From Neotamlana nanhaiensis (GTDB lineage: Bacteria; Bacteroidota; Bacteroidia; Flavobacteriales; Flavobacteriaceae): DNA of 64,000 nt. The stretch lies in the NCBI RefSeq assembly GCF_000943555.1, contig NZ_JTDV01000019.1:24420-88419 (forward strand). Reading direction: 5' to 3'. The notes under the pieces are model-generated. The model was not told where the DNA came from, ran no database searches, and was given only the letters and a program-made list of their open reading frames with translations. The position numbers were made by a program, and so were the translations under genes. Of this stretch, positions 26,668 through 36,102 are shown piece by piece (position 1 is the first letter of the stretch; each line of letters opens with the position of its first letter).

Positions 26668-28212
26668 ATGAAGACAATATATATATTCAAAATAATACCA
26701 GTACTGCTTTTAGCCATTTTGGTTACAGGTTGTGGGTATAACGAAGATGTAATAGAAGAACTTTCTATTAGTCGTGAATTTGCACCAACTGATTTATCAG
26801 TTTTTATAAGAAATCAAACTAATGTTGAATTAAATTGGGTTACCGATGATAACATCGATTATTATGTCGCTGAGTTTAGCGCAGACGACCCAACGTTTTC
26901 AACCATCTACCTTTCGCAACAAATTGATGCTAGCGAATTACCTATTCAAATTCGTTTAGAAGGCGAAACGCTTTATGCTATTCGTATTAAAGCTGTTAGT
27001 AATCGCGGATTAAATGATTCGTCTTGGGTTATTGCAGAAGCAGAAACGTTAACCGAGCAAATTATGTTACCTTCTCAACCAGGTGACATTCAAGCATTAC
27101 AAGCAACTTTACGTTGGGAAGCGGGGTTAAATGTTACGCATTTCATTTTACAGCCTGGTGATGTTCGTTACGATCTTTCAGCTCAAGAAATTGCAGCTGG
27201 TGTAGCAACGATACCAGATTTAATGGCTGATACTGATTACCAAGGTACCCTTTACAACAATGCTAAAATTAGAGGTACTTCTACTTTTAAAACAGGAATC
27301 GATATTGGAGACAACACCTTAGTGTTACCAAGCGACGACTTATTCCAAATGATTGCCGATGCTGAGTCAGGAGATATCTTACTACTAGAGCAAGGTGACT
27401 ATACCTCACAAGTAGGTAGTGTTACTTTAGATAAATCAATAACAATTCAAGGGTTAAGAACCGATTTTAAACCACTTTTAAAAATAGGATTTTCCATTGC
27501 TGCTGGAGCAGAAGATGTTAGTTTAATAGATTTAGATATTGCAGGAGATTCAGCTTCAGAACTTATTGATATGGTAAGTTATTCCGATGTAGGTAACTTC
27601 AACTCTATGCTAATAAGTGGTTGTAACATCCACGATTTCGATCGTTCTTTCGTAAGAGGTAGTACTAGTGGTTCTGTTCTTCAAACTTTAACCATAGAAA
27701 ACAGTATAGTTAGTAATGTGTTAACTGCCGCTGGTGACTTTATTGACTTTAGAAGTTCGGATGTATTAAACGTTAACATTACAACAAGTACTTTTAACAA
27801 CTGTGCACCTGGTCGTGATTTCTTAAGACTTGATGCTTCGGGTGTTTCAAACGGAAATAGCAACTGTAACATTTTAATTGATAGTTGTACCTTATATGGT
27901 TGTTCTAATTCTGATAGCCGTAGAATTTTATATGTTCGTTTTGTTACTAACGACGTTACCGTTAGAAATACGTTAATTGCTGAAACGGATTCTGAAGGTT
28001 ATGCCGACCGTTCTGGTATTGATGAAACGCCAACTTTCAGTAATAACAACTACTTTAATGCTCCTGGTTTTTCTGACTCTAATCAATATATATTCGACGG
28101 TTCAGGATCAGATTTAGATCCAGGTTTTGCCAATGCCGCTAATGGTGATTTTACTATAACTAACCAAACTATTATCGACAATCAAATTGGTGACCCTCGT
28201 TGGAGACAATAA
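26668..28212 (+). CDS. DUF4957/DUF5123-type surface lipoprotein, candidate pectin-binding protein
   Basis: A 514-residue lipoprotein (lipobox VTGC). The N-terminus (about 40-200) has two fibronectin-III-like sandwiches (NVELNWVTDDNIDYYVAEFS; DIQALQATLRWE). From about 215 a right-handed beta-helix follows (VLPSDDLFQMIADAESGDIL, DKSITIQGL, then coils with VLQTLTIENSIVSNVL and LRLDASG). This layout is that of the DUF4957 + DUF5123 proteins found after SusD in pectin loci, thought to bind rather than cut the polymer. No lyase Lys/Arg/Ca site could be recognised. Third gene of the SusC/SusD unit. A strong terminator-like hairpin follows. Confidence 0.8.
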   Translation: MKTIYIFKIIPVLLLAILVTGCGYNEDVIEELSISREFAPTDLSVFIRNQTNVELNWVTDDNIDYYVAEFSADDPTFSTIYLSQQIDASELPIQIRLEGETLYAIRIKAVSNRGLNDSSWVIAEAETLTEQIMLPSQPGDIQALQATLRWEAGLNVTHFILQPGDVRYDLSAQEIAAGVATIPDLMADTDYQGTLYNNAKIRGTSTFKTGIDIGDNTLVLPSDDLFQMIADAESGDILLLEQGDYTSQVGSVTLDKSITIQGLRTDFKPLLKIGFSIAAGAEDVSLIDLDIAGDSASELIDMVSYSDVGNFNSMLISGCNIHDFDRSFVRGSTSGSVLQTLTIENSIVSNVLTAAGDFIDFRSSDVLNVNITTSTFNNCAPGRDFLRLDASGVSNGNSNCNILIDSCTLYGCSNSDSRRILYVRFVTNDVTVRNTLIAETDSEGYADRSGIDETPTFSNNNYFNAPGFSDSNQYIFDGSGSDLDPGFANAANGDFTITNQTIIDNQIGDPRWRQ

Positions 28213-28251
28213 AAAGTATTACCACTAAATTTCATATATTTTAATTAAAGT

Positions 28252-28290
28252 AAAGAGGTACACAATATGTTAACGTGTACCTCTTTTTTT
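28252..28290 (+). terminator. Strong hairpin with T-run after the first SusC/SusD unit
   Basis: AAAGAGGTACAC (28252-28263) pairs perfectly with GTGTACCTCTTT (28275-28286), loop 11 bases, T-run to 28290. Only 19 bp remain before the start of the PL1-CE8 gene, too little for a full promoter. Downstream expression therefore probably depends on read-through or on a promoter inside the hairpin region. Confidence 0.9.
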
Positions 28291-28309
28291 ATAAATTAAT
28301 AGTTTCATT

Positions 28310-30550
28310 ATGACAACTTTTTCTAAAACCATTTTAATAACAGTAATACTATTTGTTTGCAGCCATAGCTACGGGCAAAATTTAGCTTTCCCAACGGCGG
28401 AGGGTTTTGGTAAATATGCTTCGGGTGGTCGTGGCGGATTGGTGTATACCGTAACTAACCTAAACGATGATGGTGAAGGTAGTTTTAGAAAAGGTATTTT
28501 AAAAAAAGGCCCTCGAACTATTGTTTTTTCAGTAGCTGGAACTATTGAACTAAAATCTAAACTCGATGTTAACCGCGGTGATTTAACCATCTTGGGGCAA
28601 ACTGCACCTGGAGATGGCATAACGCTAAAAAACTATCCGTTTACTATAAAAGCAGATAATGTTATTGTACGCTATTTTCGATTTAGAATGGGAGACGAAG
28701 CTAATATTGAAGGAGACGCTTTAGGCTGTCGCGATGCCCAAAACGTTATTATCGACCACTGTTCTATTAGCTGGGGAACAGACGAAAACGCTTCATTTTA
28801 CAACAACAAAAATTTCACTTTGCAATGGTGCATCATTTCCGAGGCATTAAATCGTTCCGTACATAGTAAAGGTGCCCACGGTTACGGTGGTATTTGGGGA
28901 GGCGTTAATGTGTCGTTTCACCATAACCTTTTAGCGTCAAACAATAGTAGAAACCCCCGTTTTAGTGGTTCGAAAACTACCGAAAATTCAGAAAACGAAT
29001 TTGTCGATTTTAGAAATAACGTCATTTACAACTGGGGCGAAAACAATATTTATGGTGGCGAAAAAGGCACTTATAATCTGGTTAATAATTACTTCAAATC
29101 AGGACCCGCAACAACGTCTTCAAAATTAGATAGAATTGTAAGTCCGAATAAACCATACGGTAAATTTTATGTAAATGGTAATTATGTAGACGGCTACCCA
29201 AACATCACTACAAACAATTGGAATGGCGGTGTGCAATGCGACAACCCATTAGAAACAAAACTAAATGATCCTATTTTTATTGAAGGCAATATTGAAACTT
29301 CAGATTCTAAAACCGCATACAAAATGGTTTTAAAACAAGCTGGCGCTAGTGTTGCTCGCGATAAAGTTGATATTAGAATTATTCATGCCGTTGAAGAAGG
29401 TTCAGCTAGCATAAAAAATGGCATCATCGATTCGCAAAAAGATGTTGGCGGATGGCCAGAATTAAAATCTTCCGAAGCAAAAACAGATACCGATAACGAT
29501 GGTATTCCCGATGATTGGGAAACACAAAATAACCTCAACCCTAGCGCCAACGACAGTAACTTAAATAGTTTAAACGCCGATTACACAAATATTGAATTGT
29601 ATGCAAACAGTTTAACTAAAGTACTTCCGCAAGAAAAAGAAATTAACGGCGAAAAGTTTCATTTTATAATTGATGCTGAAGGGAATGGCGACTTCACTAC
29701 TGTTCAAGAAGCTATTAACGCCGTACCAGATTTTAGAAAAAACGAAACCAAGTTCTACATAAAGAATGGCGTTTACAAAGAGAAATTAGTACTTCCAACC
29801 TCAAAAACCAATATCACTTTTGTTGGAGAAGATAAATTAAAAACCATCATTACCCACGACGATTACGCAAAAAAACTAAATAGTTTTGGGGAAGAAATGG
29901 GCACCACAGGCTCAACCTCGTTTTTTATTTTTGGTGATAATTTTAAAGCAAAAAACATCACTTTCGAAAATAGTGCGGGTACCGTTGGTCAAGCCGTGGC
30001 GGTGCGTGTAGATGGGGACAAGGCTGTGTTTGTTAATTGTCGTTTTTTAGGCAACCAAGACACCTTGTATTTACATGGTAACGATAGCCGCCAATATTAT
30101 AAAGATTGTTATATTGAGGGTACGGTAGATTTTATCTTCGGATGGTCCACAGGCTATTTCGAAAACTGCGAAATTTACTGTAAAAACAAAGGCTACGTTA
30201 CGGCAGCATCAACCAACGAAAACACCAAATTTGGCTTTGTATTTAAAGATTGTAAAATTACAGGAAGTGCCGAAGAGCATAGCTTTTACCTTGGCAGACC
30301 TTGGCGTGATTATGCGAAAACTGTTTTTATAAACTGCGACATGGGCAACTTAATAAAACCTGAAGGTTGGCACAATTGGGGAAAACCTCATGCAGAAGTA
30401 ACCACCTTTTACGCCGAATATAAATCTACCGGTGCAGGCGCTTCTAAAAAACGAGTAAAGTGGGCAAAAAAAATAACCAAAAAAGATTTAGAAAACTTTA
30501 GCATTAAAAATGTTTTAGGAGGCGATGACGATTGGAATTCTGAGTTCTAA
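28310..30550 (+). CDS. PL1 pectate lyase - CE8 pectin methylesterase fusion
   Basis: A 746-residue exported protein (signal ends HSYGQ). Residues about 24-380 are a PL1 pectate-lyase beta-helix (FPTAEGFGKYASGGRGG, TVTNLNDDGEGSFRKGI, NVIIDHCSISWGTDENAS, HHNLLASNNSRNPRF). A TSP3-like calcium linker (DTDNDGIPDDWE, near 395) joins it to a CE8 domain (about 445-735: DAEGNGDFTTVQEAINAVPD, GNQDTLYLHG, GTVDFIFGWS, YLGRPWRDYAKTVF) with the family's key Gln, two Asp and Arg. It is a second lyase-esterase fusion in the locus, built from a different lyase family. It lies just after a terminator-like hairpin. Confidence 0.92.
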   Translation: MTTFSKTILITVILFVCSHSYGQNLAFPTAEGFGKYASGGRGGLVYTVTNLNDDGEGSFRKGILKKGPRTIVFSVAGTIELKSKLDVNRGDLTILGQTAPGDGITLKNYPFTIKADNVIVRYFRFRMGDEANIEGDALGCRDAQNVIIDHCSISWGTDENASFYNNKNFTLQWCIISEALNRSVHSKGAHGYGGIWGGVNVSFHHNLLASNNSRNPRFSGSKTTENSENEFVDFRNNVIYNWGENNIYGGEKGTYNLVNNYFKSGPATTSSKLDRIVSPNKPYGKFYVNGNYVDGYPNITTNNWNGGVQCDNPLETKLNDPIFIEGNIETSDSKTAYKMVLKQAGASVARDKVDIRIIHAVEEGSASIKNGIIDSQKDVGGWPELKSSEAKTDTDNDGIPDDWETQNNLNPSANDSNLNSLNADYTNIELYANSLTKVLPQEKEINGEKFHFIIDAEGNGDFTTVQEAINAVPDFRKNETKFYIKNGVYKEKLVLPTSKTNITFVGEDKLKTIITHDDYAKKLNSFGEEMGTTGSTSFFIFGDNFKAKNITFENSAGTVGQAVAVRVDGDKAVFVNCRFLGNQDTLYLHGNDSRQYYKDCYIEGTVDFIFGWSTGYFENCEIYCKNKGYVTAASTNENTKFGFVFKDCKITGSAEEHSFYLGRPWRDYAKTVFINCDMGNLIKPEGWHNWGKPHAEVTTFYAEYKSTGAGASKKRVKWAKKITKKDLENFSIKNVLGGDDDWNSEF

Positions 30551-30595
30551 CTTAAATTCATTCTTAAAAAATTAAACAAACTACAACTTCTTTTG

Positions 30596-30617
30596 TATTT
30601 TAGTACAATCGATTACA
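30596..30617 (+). promoter_or_regulatory. LacI-type operator and -7-like element before the GH28-GH95 operon
   Basis: TACAATCGATTACA (30604-30617), extended by outer TAGT/ACTA pairing (30601-30620), is preceded directly by TATTTTAG (30596-30603), a near match to the -7 consensus. The -7/operator spacing is the same as at 21431 and 49496. No good -33 TTTG is seen at the expected place (30573-30576). Confidence 0.65.
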
Positions 30618-30629
30618 CTAAATAAAATC

Positions 30630-32054
30630 ATGAAAAAACTATTTCACACTAAGTACCTGTTTCTGTTTATTTTAAGCAGTCTTATTTTGGCATCTTGTAA
30701 AAACAAAAAAAAGGAAACGCAAACACCTGTTGACGTATTTGCTAAAGCTGATTCTATCATTGCATCTATAAAACCTTTAACTTTTCCCGACAAAACTTTT
30801 AATATATTAGACTTTGGAGCTGTGGCAGATGGATCTACATTAAACACCGACGCCATTAAAAAAGCAATAGATTCTTGTAATGCTTCTGGCGGTGGTAAAG
30901 TGCTAATTCCTGCAGGCAACTTTTTAACAGGCCCAATTCATTTAAAAAGCAATGTAAATTTACATTTAGAAACTGGCGCAAATGTTTTATTTACAACAGA
31001 CAAATCGGCTTACCTTCCTGTGGTTCACACCTCTTACGAAGCCGTAGAATTAATGAATTATTCACCGCTAATCTATGCTTACAAACAAAACAATTTTGCG
31101 GTGACTGGCAAAGGTACTTTTAACGGTCAAGCCGATAAAGAAAACTGGTGGCCTTGGTGTGGTGCTGAGCGTTATGGACATTTAGATGGTGAACCACAAC
31201 AAAAAGACGAACACAATTTACCACGCTTAAGAACCATGAACGAAAATGCAACGCCTGTTGCAGAACGTATTTTTGGTGAAGGACACCAATTGCGTCCATT
31301 GTTTTTCCAACCTTTCGAGTGCGATAACGTGCTGGTTGAAGGTGTTACTTTTACTAATGCACCGTTTTGGGTAATGCATCCTATAAAATGTAATTATGTG
31401 AGAGTTGATGGTGTTACCGTTAGCAGTCATGGACCAAATAATGATGGTTGCGATCCCGAATATTCAAAATACGTGCACATTAACAATTGTACTTTCGATA
31501 CTGGTGATGATTGTATTGCCATTAAATCTGGAAGAAACGATGAAGGTAGACGCGTTAACATTCCAAGTGAAAACATTGTAGTAGAAAATTGCTATATGAA
31601 AGATGGCCACGGTGGCGTTGTAATGGGAAGCGAGCTTTCTGCGGGTATTAGAAACGTTTATGTTAGAAATTGTAATATGGATAGTCCAAACCTAGATCGT
31701 GCCATTCGTATAAAAACAAACACGCTTAGAGGTGGTTTTGTTGAAAACGTTTTTGTAAAAAACATAAAAGTTGGTCAAGTAAAAGAGGCTGTTTTAAAAA
31801 TAAACACGCATTATGGTATTTATGCGAATCAAGAGGGCAACTACATTCCTGAAATAAAAAATATTCATTTAGAAAATGTAACCGTAGAAAACAGTGGTAA
31901 ATATGCTATTTTAATAAAAGGACGCGAGCAAAACCCAGTAAAAAACGTAACTTTAACCAATGTTACTATTAAAGGTGCAAAAACACCTTTGTCTGTGGAA
32001 CACTCAGATCCAATAGTATTTAAAAACACAACCATTAACGGAAAACAATATTAA
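30630..32054 (+). CDS. GH28 polygalacturonase-type lipoprotein
   Basis: A 474-residue lipoprotein (lipobox LASC, Cys 23) with a GH28 beta-helix. All catalytic motifs are present: NNDGCD, TGDDCIAIKSG, GHGGVVMGSE and RIKT (AIRIKTNTLRGG). Other family blocks are DFGAVADGSTLNTDAIKKAI, ETGANVLFTTD and LRPLFFQPFECDNVLVEGVT. It probably removes galacturonate from oligogalacturonides as an exo-enzyme in the periplasm or at the surface. First gene of a long plus-strand operon to 41242, with a LacI-type operator at 30604. It and two later genes share the mature start CKNK, which suggests recent exchange of signal sequences. Confidence 0.92.
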   Translation: MKKLFHTKYLFLFILSSLILASCKNKKKETQTPVDVFAKADSIIASIKPLTFPDKTFNILDFGAVADGSTLNTDAIKKAIDSCNASGGGKVLIPAGNFLTGPIHLKSNVNLHLETGANVLFTTDKSAYLPVVHTSYEAVELMNYSPLIYAYKQNNFAVTGKGTFNGQADKENWWPWCGAERYGHLDGEPQQKDEHNLPRLRTMNENATPVAERIFGEGHQLRPLFFQPFECDNVLVEGVTFTNAPFWVMHPIKCNYVRVDGVTVSSHGPNNDGCDPEYSKYVHINNCTFDTGDDCIAIKSGRNDEGRRVNIPSENIVVENCYMKDGHGGVVMGSELSAGIRNVYVRNCNMDSPNLDRAIRIKTNTLRGGFVENVFVKNIKVGQVKEAVLKINTHYGIYANQEGNYIPEIKNIHLENVTVENSGKYAILIKGREQNPVKNVTLTNVTIKGAKTPLSVEHSDPIVFKNTTINGKQY

Positions 32055-32059
32055 AATTC

Positions 32060-33067
32060 ATGAAAAAATTAGCCATTCTATCTTGTGCTGCCTTAGCACT
32101 TTTTGCGTGTAAAAACAAAGCATCAAACAACCCCGAAACTGCTCCTGTTGCAGAAGTTGAAAGCAGTAAACAAATTACTTACGCAGAACTTTCTAAAGCT
32201 GTAGGTGGCGAATGGGCAGATGGCCCTAGAGGTCACAAAGAATATTTAAACGGTACTTTTCAAAACATTGATTCTTTAACCGTTCCTGAAGAGCATACCG
32301 ACCACTCTTGGTACTTACGCTACGAAGGTCCAGGTTGGGAAAATGCACAAGTAGGTTATCGTTTGTATTTAGATTGGCGAAATGCTATCGATATTTTTGG
32401 TAAAAAAGTAGATACTTTGGTTTTACCACAAGTAGGACAAAATGGTTTCGATTCTTACCACGATTCGTCGCCATGGGGAATGGATATTTTAAAAGCAGGA
32501 AAATCAATGGGTATTGGTGGCTACGGTCGTGTGGTTGCAGATACCGTTGTACATTTTCAAAACGTAAAAAGTACGTTTGCTAGTGTAGAAAATGCTTCAG
32601 CAGTATCATCAGTAAATATTGAATATACCGGTTGGGAATCGGGTGAAGACACAATCGACTTAACATCAAAACTATCTATTTTTCCTTCCGATAGATTTAC
32701 AAAAGCAGAATTAACACCATCAAAAGCGATAACAGGCTTATGTACAGGTATTGTTAACCACGATGTAGCGCTTCATAAAAAAGTAGGTTCTAAATGGGCT
32801 TATATCGCGACTTATGGCGTGCAAACCTTAAACCATCCTGCCGATAAATTAGGAATGGCTTTATTTTATAAAGTTGATGAAGTTGAAACTCAAAAATTAG
32901 GTAAAGACGACCACTTAGTTATTTTTAAACCTACTACAGAAACAGTTACGTATTACTTTTTAGCAGCTTGGGAAAAAGAACTTAAAGGTATTACCAATGA
33001 AGCTGATTTTTTAAGCGACATAAACAGCAAACTAAGTACTTTAGAAGCTAATGGTGCTTTAGAATAA
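32060..33067 (+). CDS. DUF4861 family lipoprotein
   Basis: A 335-residue lipoprotein (LFACKNK). It matches the DUF4861 family, which recurs beside GH105 and GH88 genes in Bacteroidota pectin and ulvan loci: blocks WADGPRGHKEYLNGTFQNID, YRLYLDWRNAIDIFGKK, DSYHDSSPWGMDILKAGKSM and YYFLAAWEKELKGI. The all-beta fold and conserved His, Asp and Trp residues suggest a carbohydrate-active or carbohydrate-binding role. The activity of the family is, as far as I know, not established. It is 5 bp after the GH28 gene and 128 bp before the GH105 gene. Confidence 0.8.
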   Translation: MKKLAILSCAALALFACKNKASNNPETAPVAEVESSKQITYAELSKAVGGEWADGPRGHKEYLNGTFQNIDSLTVPEEHTDHSWYLRYEGPGWENAQVGYRLYLDWRNAIDIFGKKVDTLVLPQVGQNGFDSYHDSSPWGMDILKAGKSMGIGGYGRVVADTVVHFQNVKSTFASVENASAVSSVNIEYTGWESGEDTIDLTSKLSIFPSDRFTKAELTPSKAITGLCTGIVNHDVALHKKVGSKWAYIATYGVQTLNHPADKLGMALFYKVDEVETQKLGKDDHLVIFKPTTETVTYYFLAAWEKELKGITNEADFLSDINSKLSTLEANGALE

Positions 33068-33195
33068 AAGTCACTTTTCAATAAAAAAAGAATAAAAATT
33101 TAAATGGTGTAACCCTTAAATTTAATTTTTTACAACCTTTTAAGAGGCCACATTTAAACATTAATAAATCAACTAAAATTAAACATCAAACTATA

Positions 33196-34440
33196 ATGAA
33201 AACTTCAACAAAACATATGTCGCTTTTAGCAGTGGCATTATGCTTATTTCTTGCGTCATGTAAAAACAAGAAAGAAAACACAGAAACTGCAGCGCAACCC
33301 GAAACCGAAAAGGTTGTTCCAGAAGATTTAAAATGGTCGGAGCGAATGATGCTGTCTGAAATAGAGCGTTTTCCTGAGCCTACAAAGCTCGATTTTGCAA
33401 CCAGAGCACGTTGGACTTACACTCCAGGATTAGTATTAAGTGCTTGTTCACGCGTTTACGAAAAAACAAACAATCAAAAATACTACGATTACATTTACGA
33501 TTACGCCAACACCTTAATTGATAGCACAGGCACCATCGACACTTACAAGTTAGAAAATCAAAATCTAGACATGATTAAATCTGGCGATGTGTTGTTGTAT
33601 TTATATCCAAAAACTAAGGAAGAGCGCTTTTTAATAGCAATGCAAACTTTAGACAAGCAATTGGAGTCGCAACCAACAACTTCTGATGGTGGTTACTGGC
33701 ACAAAAAAATATATCCGTTCCAAATGTGGTTAGATGGTTTATACATGGCAGAACCTTTCCACACACGTTATGCAAAAGATTATATTGAAGACGAAGCTAA
33801 AAAACAAGAAATTTTCGACCATGCTGTATTACAATTCGATTTAATACAAAAACACAGTCGCGATGAAGAAAGCGGCTTACTTTACCATGGTTGGGATGAA
33901 AGCAAAGAACAACGTTGGGCCAACAAAGAGACTGGTAATTCACAACATTTTTGGTCTCGTGGCATGGGTTGGTACGGAATGGCTATGGTAGATGTTTTAG
34001 ATTTTTTACCTGAAGATCACCCAGGAAGAGAACGTATTATTACCTACCTAAATCTGTACGCAGAAGCCGTTACAAAAGTGCAAGACGAATCTGGTTTATG
34101 GTGGCAAGTTTTAGATCAAGGAGACAGAGAAGGCAATTACCTAGAAGCTACAGGAACAAGCATGTTTACATACACCTTCGCAAAAGGTGTTCGTAAAGGT
34201 TATTTAGATGGCAAATATTTAAACGTCGCTAATAAAGCGTATCAAGCCTTGTTAGACAATTTAATAACAGTTGAAGAAAACGGTGTAGTTAATCTTAACC
34301 AATGTTGTGCCGTTGCTGGTTTAGGTGGCAACCCCTATAGAGATGGTTCTTACGAATATTATATCGGTGAAAAAATTCGTAGCAACGACCCTAAAGGTAC
34401 TGGTCCTTTCATTATGGCTAGTTTAGAATTAGATAAATAA
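33196..34440 (+). CDS. GH105 unsaturated rhamnogalacturonyl/galacturonyl hydrolase
   Basis: A 414-residue lipoprotein (FLASCKNK) with the (alpha/alpha)6 barrel of GH105. The region around the catalytic Asp, YWHKKIYPFQMWLDGLYMAE, matches YteR-type enzymes. Other blocks are WTYTPGLVLSACSRVY, FWSRGMGWYGMAMVDVLDF, LWWQVLDQGDREGNYLEATG and NLNQCCAVAGLGG. It takes the 4,5-unsaturated uronate left by lyases off the non-reducing end. It therefore acts downstream of the PL1, PL9 and PL10 lyases of the locus. The 128-bp gap before it holds no gene. Confidence 0.93.
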   Translation: MKTSTKHMSLLAVALCLFLASCKNKKENTETAAQPETEKVVPEDLKWSERMMLSEIERFPEPTKLDFATRARWTYTPGLVLSACSRVYEKTNNQKYYDYIYDYANTLIDSTGTIDTYKLENQNLDMIKSGDVLLYLYPKTKEERFLIAMQTLDKQLESQPTTSDGGYWHKKIYPFQMWLDGLYMAEPFHTRYAKDYIEDEAKKQEIFDHAVLQFDLIQKHSRDEESGLLYHGWDESKEQRWANKETGNSQHFWSRGMGWYGMAMVDVLDFLPEDHPGRERIITYLNLYAEAVTKVQDESGLWWQVLDQGDREGNYLEATGTSMFTYTFAKGVRKGYLDGKYLNVANKAYQALLDNLITVEENGVVNLNQCCAVAGLGGNPYRDGSYEYYIGEKIRSNDPKGTGPFIMASLELDK

Positions 34441-34470
34441 AAACCCGTCACTTTTACCAACATAAACCAT

Positions 34471-36102
34471 ATGAAACTTTCAACAGTAATAACTGCATTA
34501 TTTTTTGCTACCACATTATTTGCTCAAAACAAGCCCTACATTTCTGATGTTTGGGTAGGCGATAATGGCAATGGCACTTACAGCAACCCGATTATTTATT
34601 CCGATTATTCCGATCCTGACGTAGCTCGCGTTGGCGACGATTACTTCATGACGGCTTCGAGCTTTAATGCTGCGCCTGGGTTACCTATTTTGCACTCTAA
34701 AGACATGATTAACTGGAAACTTATCAACCATGCTTTACCAGAGCAAATTCCTGTTGAAACTTTTAATATTCCGCAACATGGTAACGGTGTTTGGGCGCCT
34801 GCTATCCGCTATCATAATAACGAACTTTACATTTATTGGGGCGATCCAGATTTTGGTATTTACATGGTAAAAACGAAAGATCCGTTTGGTAAATGGGACC
34901 ATCCTGTGTTGGTTATGGAAGGTAAAGGATTAATTGATCCTTGTCCGTTATTCGATGACGACGGAAATGCTTATTTAGTGCACGCTTACGCGGGAAGTAG
35001 AGCCGGTGTAAAAAGTTTATTAAGCGTTAATAAAATGAATCCTGAAGGCACCAAAGTTATCGACAAAGGCGTACATGTTTTTGATGGTCATGAGGATCAT
35101 GAAACGGTTGAAGGTTCAAAATTTTACAAGCGTAACGGCTACTACTATATTTTCGCACCTGCGGGTGGTGTAGCAACGGGTTGGCAACTTATTTTACGCT
35201 CAAAAGATATTTACGGACCTTATGAAGAAAAAGTTGTTTTAGAACAAGGTTCTACAAAAATAAACGGACCGCATCAAGGTGCTTGGGTAGAAACCCCAAA
35301 CGCCGAATCGTGGTTTTACCATTTTCAAGATGTTGATGCCTACGGAAGAATTGTACACTTGCAACCCATGAGTTGGAAGAACGATTGGCCAGTTATGGGC
35401 GAAGATTTTGATGGTAACGGTATTGGCGAACCGGTTGCGAAGCACAAAAAACCAAACATTGGAAAAACCTACCCCATTGAAACACCTGTCGAAACCGATA
35501 TTTTTGATGGTGACAACATAGGATTACAATGGCAATGGAACGCGAATCCTAACGTATTATGGCATGCTAAACTACGCGGTAAAAATCATTTAAGGTTGTT
35601 TTCTATTAAACCAACCGAAGCTTTACCAAACTTGTGGTTAATGCCTAATTTATTGTTGCAAAAGTTTCCTGCGCCAAGTTTTACGGCATCAACAAAAATC
35701 ACATTACATCCTGAAGAAGCAACTAAAGGAAAAACTGCAGGATTAATTATTATGGGAATGGATTATGCTACTTTAAGCATATCGCATAATGAAAACGGTT
35801 TTTACATAAATCAAACAGAAGCTATAAAAGCCATTGATGGCGCTCCAGAAGTGGTGAACGAATCGGTAAAACTAAAATCTAATTCAGCATATTTTAAAGT
35901 TGAAGTTACAGCACCCGATGCCATGTGTCAATTCTTCTATTCCGAAAACGGTAAAAAATTCAAAAAAATTGGCAAACCGTTTAAAGCTAAAGAAGGTAAA
36001 TGGATTGGTGCTAAAGTGGGCTTATTTAGCGTAAGCACCATTGAAGATAAACGCGGTGGTTATGCCGATGTAGATTATTTTAAAATATCTAAAAATGACT
36101 AA
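34471..36102 (+). CDS. GH43 family glycosidase
   Basis: A 543-residue exported protein (signal ends TLFAQ). The five-bladed GH43 propeller spans about 25-315: catalytic base in YSDYSDPDVARVGDDYFMTA, modulating Asp in GLIDPCPLFDDDGNAYLVHA, acid Glu in HETVEGSKFYKRNGYYYIF. A C-terminal beta-sandwich (about 345-543, FDGDNIGLQWQWNANPNVLW to GYADVDYFKI) is of the type that helps shape GH43 active sites. The likely targets are xylose, arabinose or galactose side chains of pectin; the exact sugar cannot be read from sequence. The end overlaps the next GH28 gene by 8 bp. Confidence 0.9.
   Translation: MKLSTVITALFFATTLFAQNKPYISDVWVGDNGNGTYSNPIIYSDYSDPDVARVGDDYFMTASSFNAAPGLPILHSKDMINWKLINHALPEQIPVETFNIPQHGNGVWAPAIRYHNNELYIYWGDPDFGIYMVKTKDPFGKWDHPVLVMEGKGLIDPCPLFDDDGNAYLVHAYAGSRAGVKSLLSVNKMNPEGTKVIDKGVHVFDGHEDHETVEGSKFYKRNGYYYIFAPAGGVATGWQLILRSKDIYGPYEEKVVLEQGSTKINGPHQGAWVETPNAESWFYHFQDVDAYGRIVHLQPMSWKNDWPVMGEDFDGNGIGEPVAKHKKPNIGKTYPIETPVETDIFDGDNIGLQWQWNANPNVLWHAKLRGKNHLRLFSIKPTEALPNLWLMPNLLLQKFPAPSFTASTKITLHPEEATKGKTAGLIIMGMDYATLSISHNENGFYINQTEAIKAIDGAPEVVNESVKLKSNSAYFKVEVTAPDAMCQFFYSENGKKFKKIGKPFKAKEGKWIGAKVGLFSVSTIEDKRGGYADVDYFKISKND

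Noticed and set aside
33068..33195. A separate promoter before the GH105 gene
   Set aside because: The gap has AT-rich sequence but no TAnnTTTG element with a spaced TTTG and no operator; the operon probably reads through.
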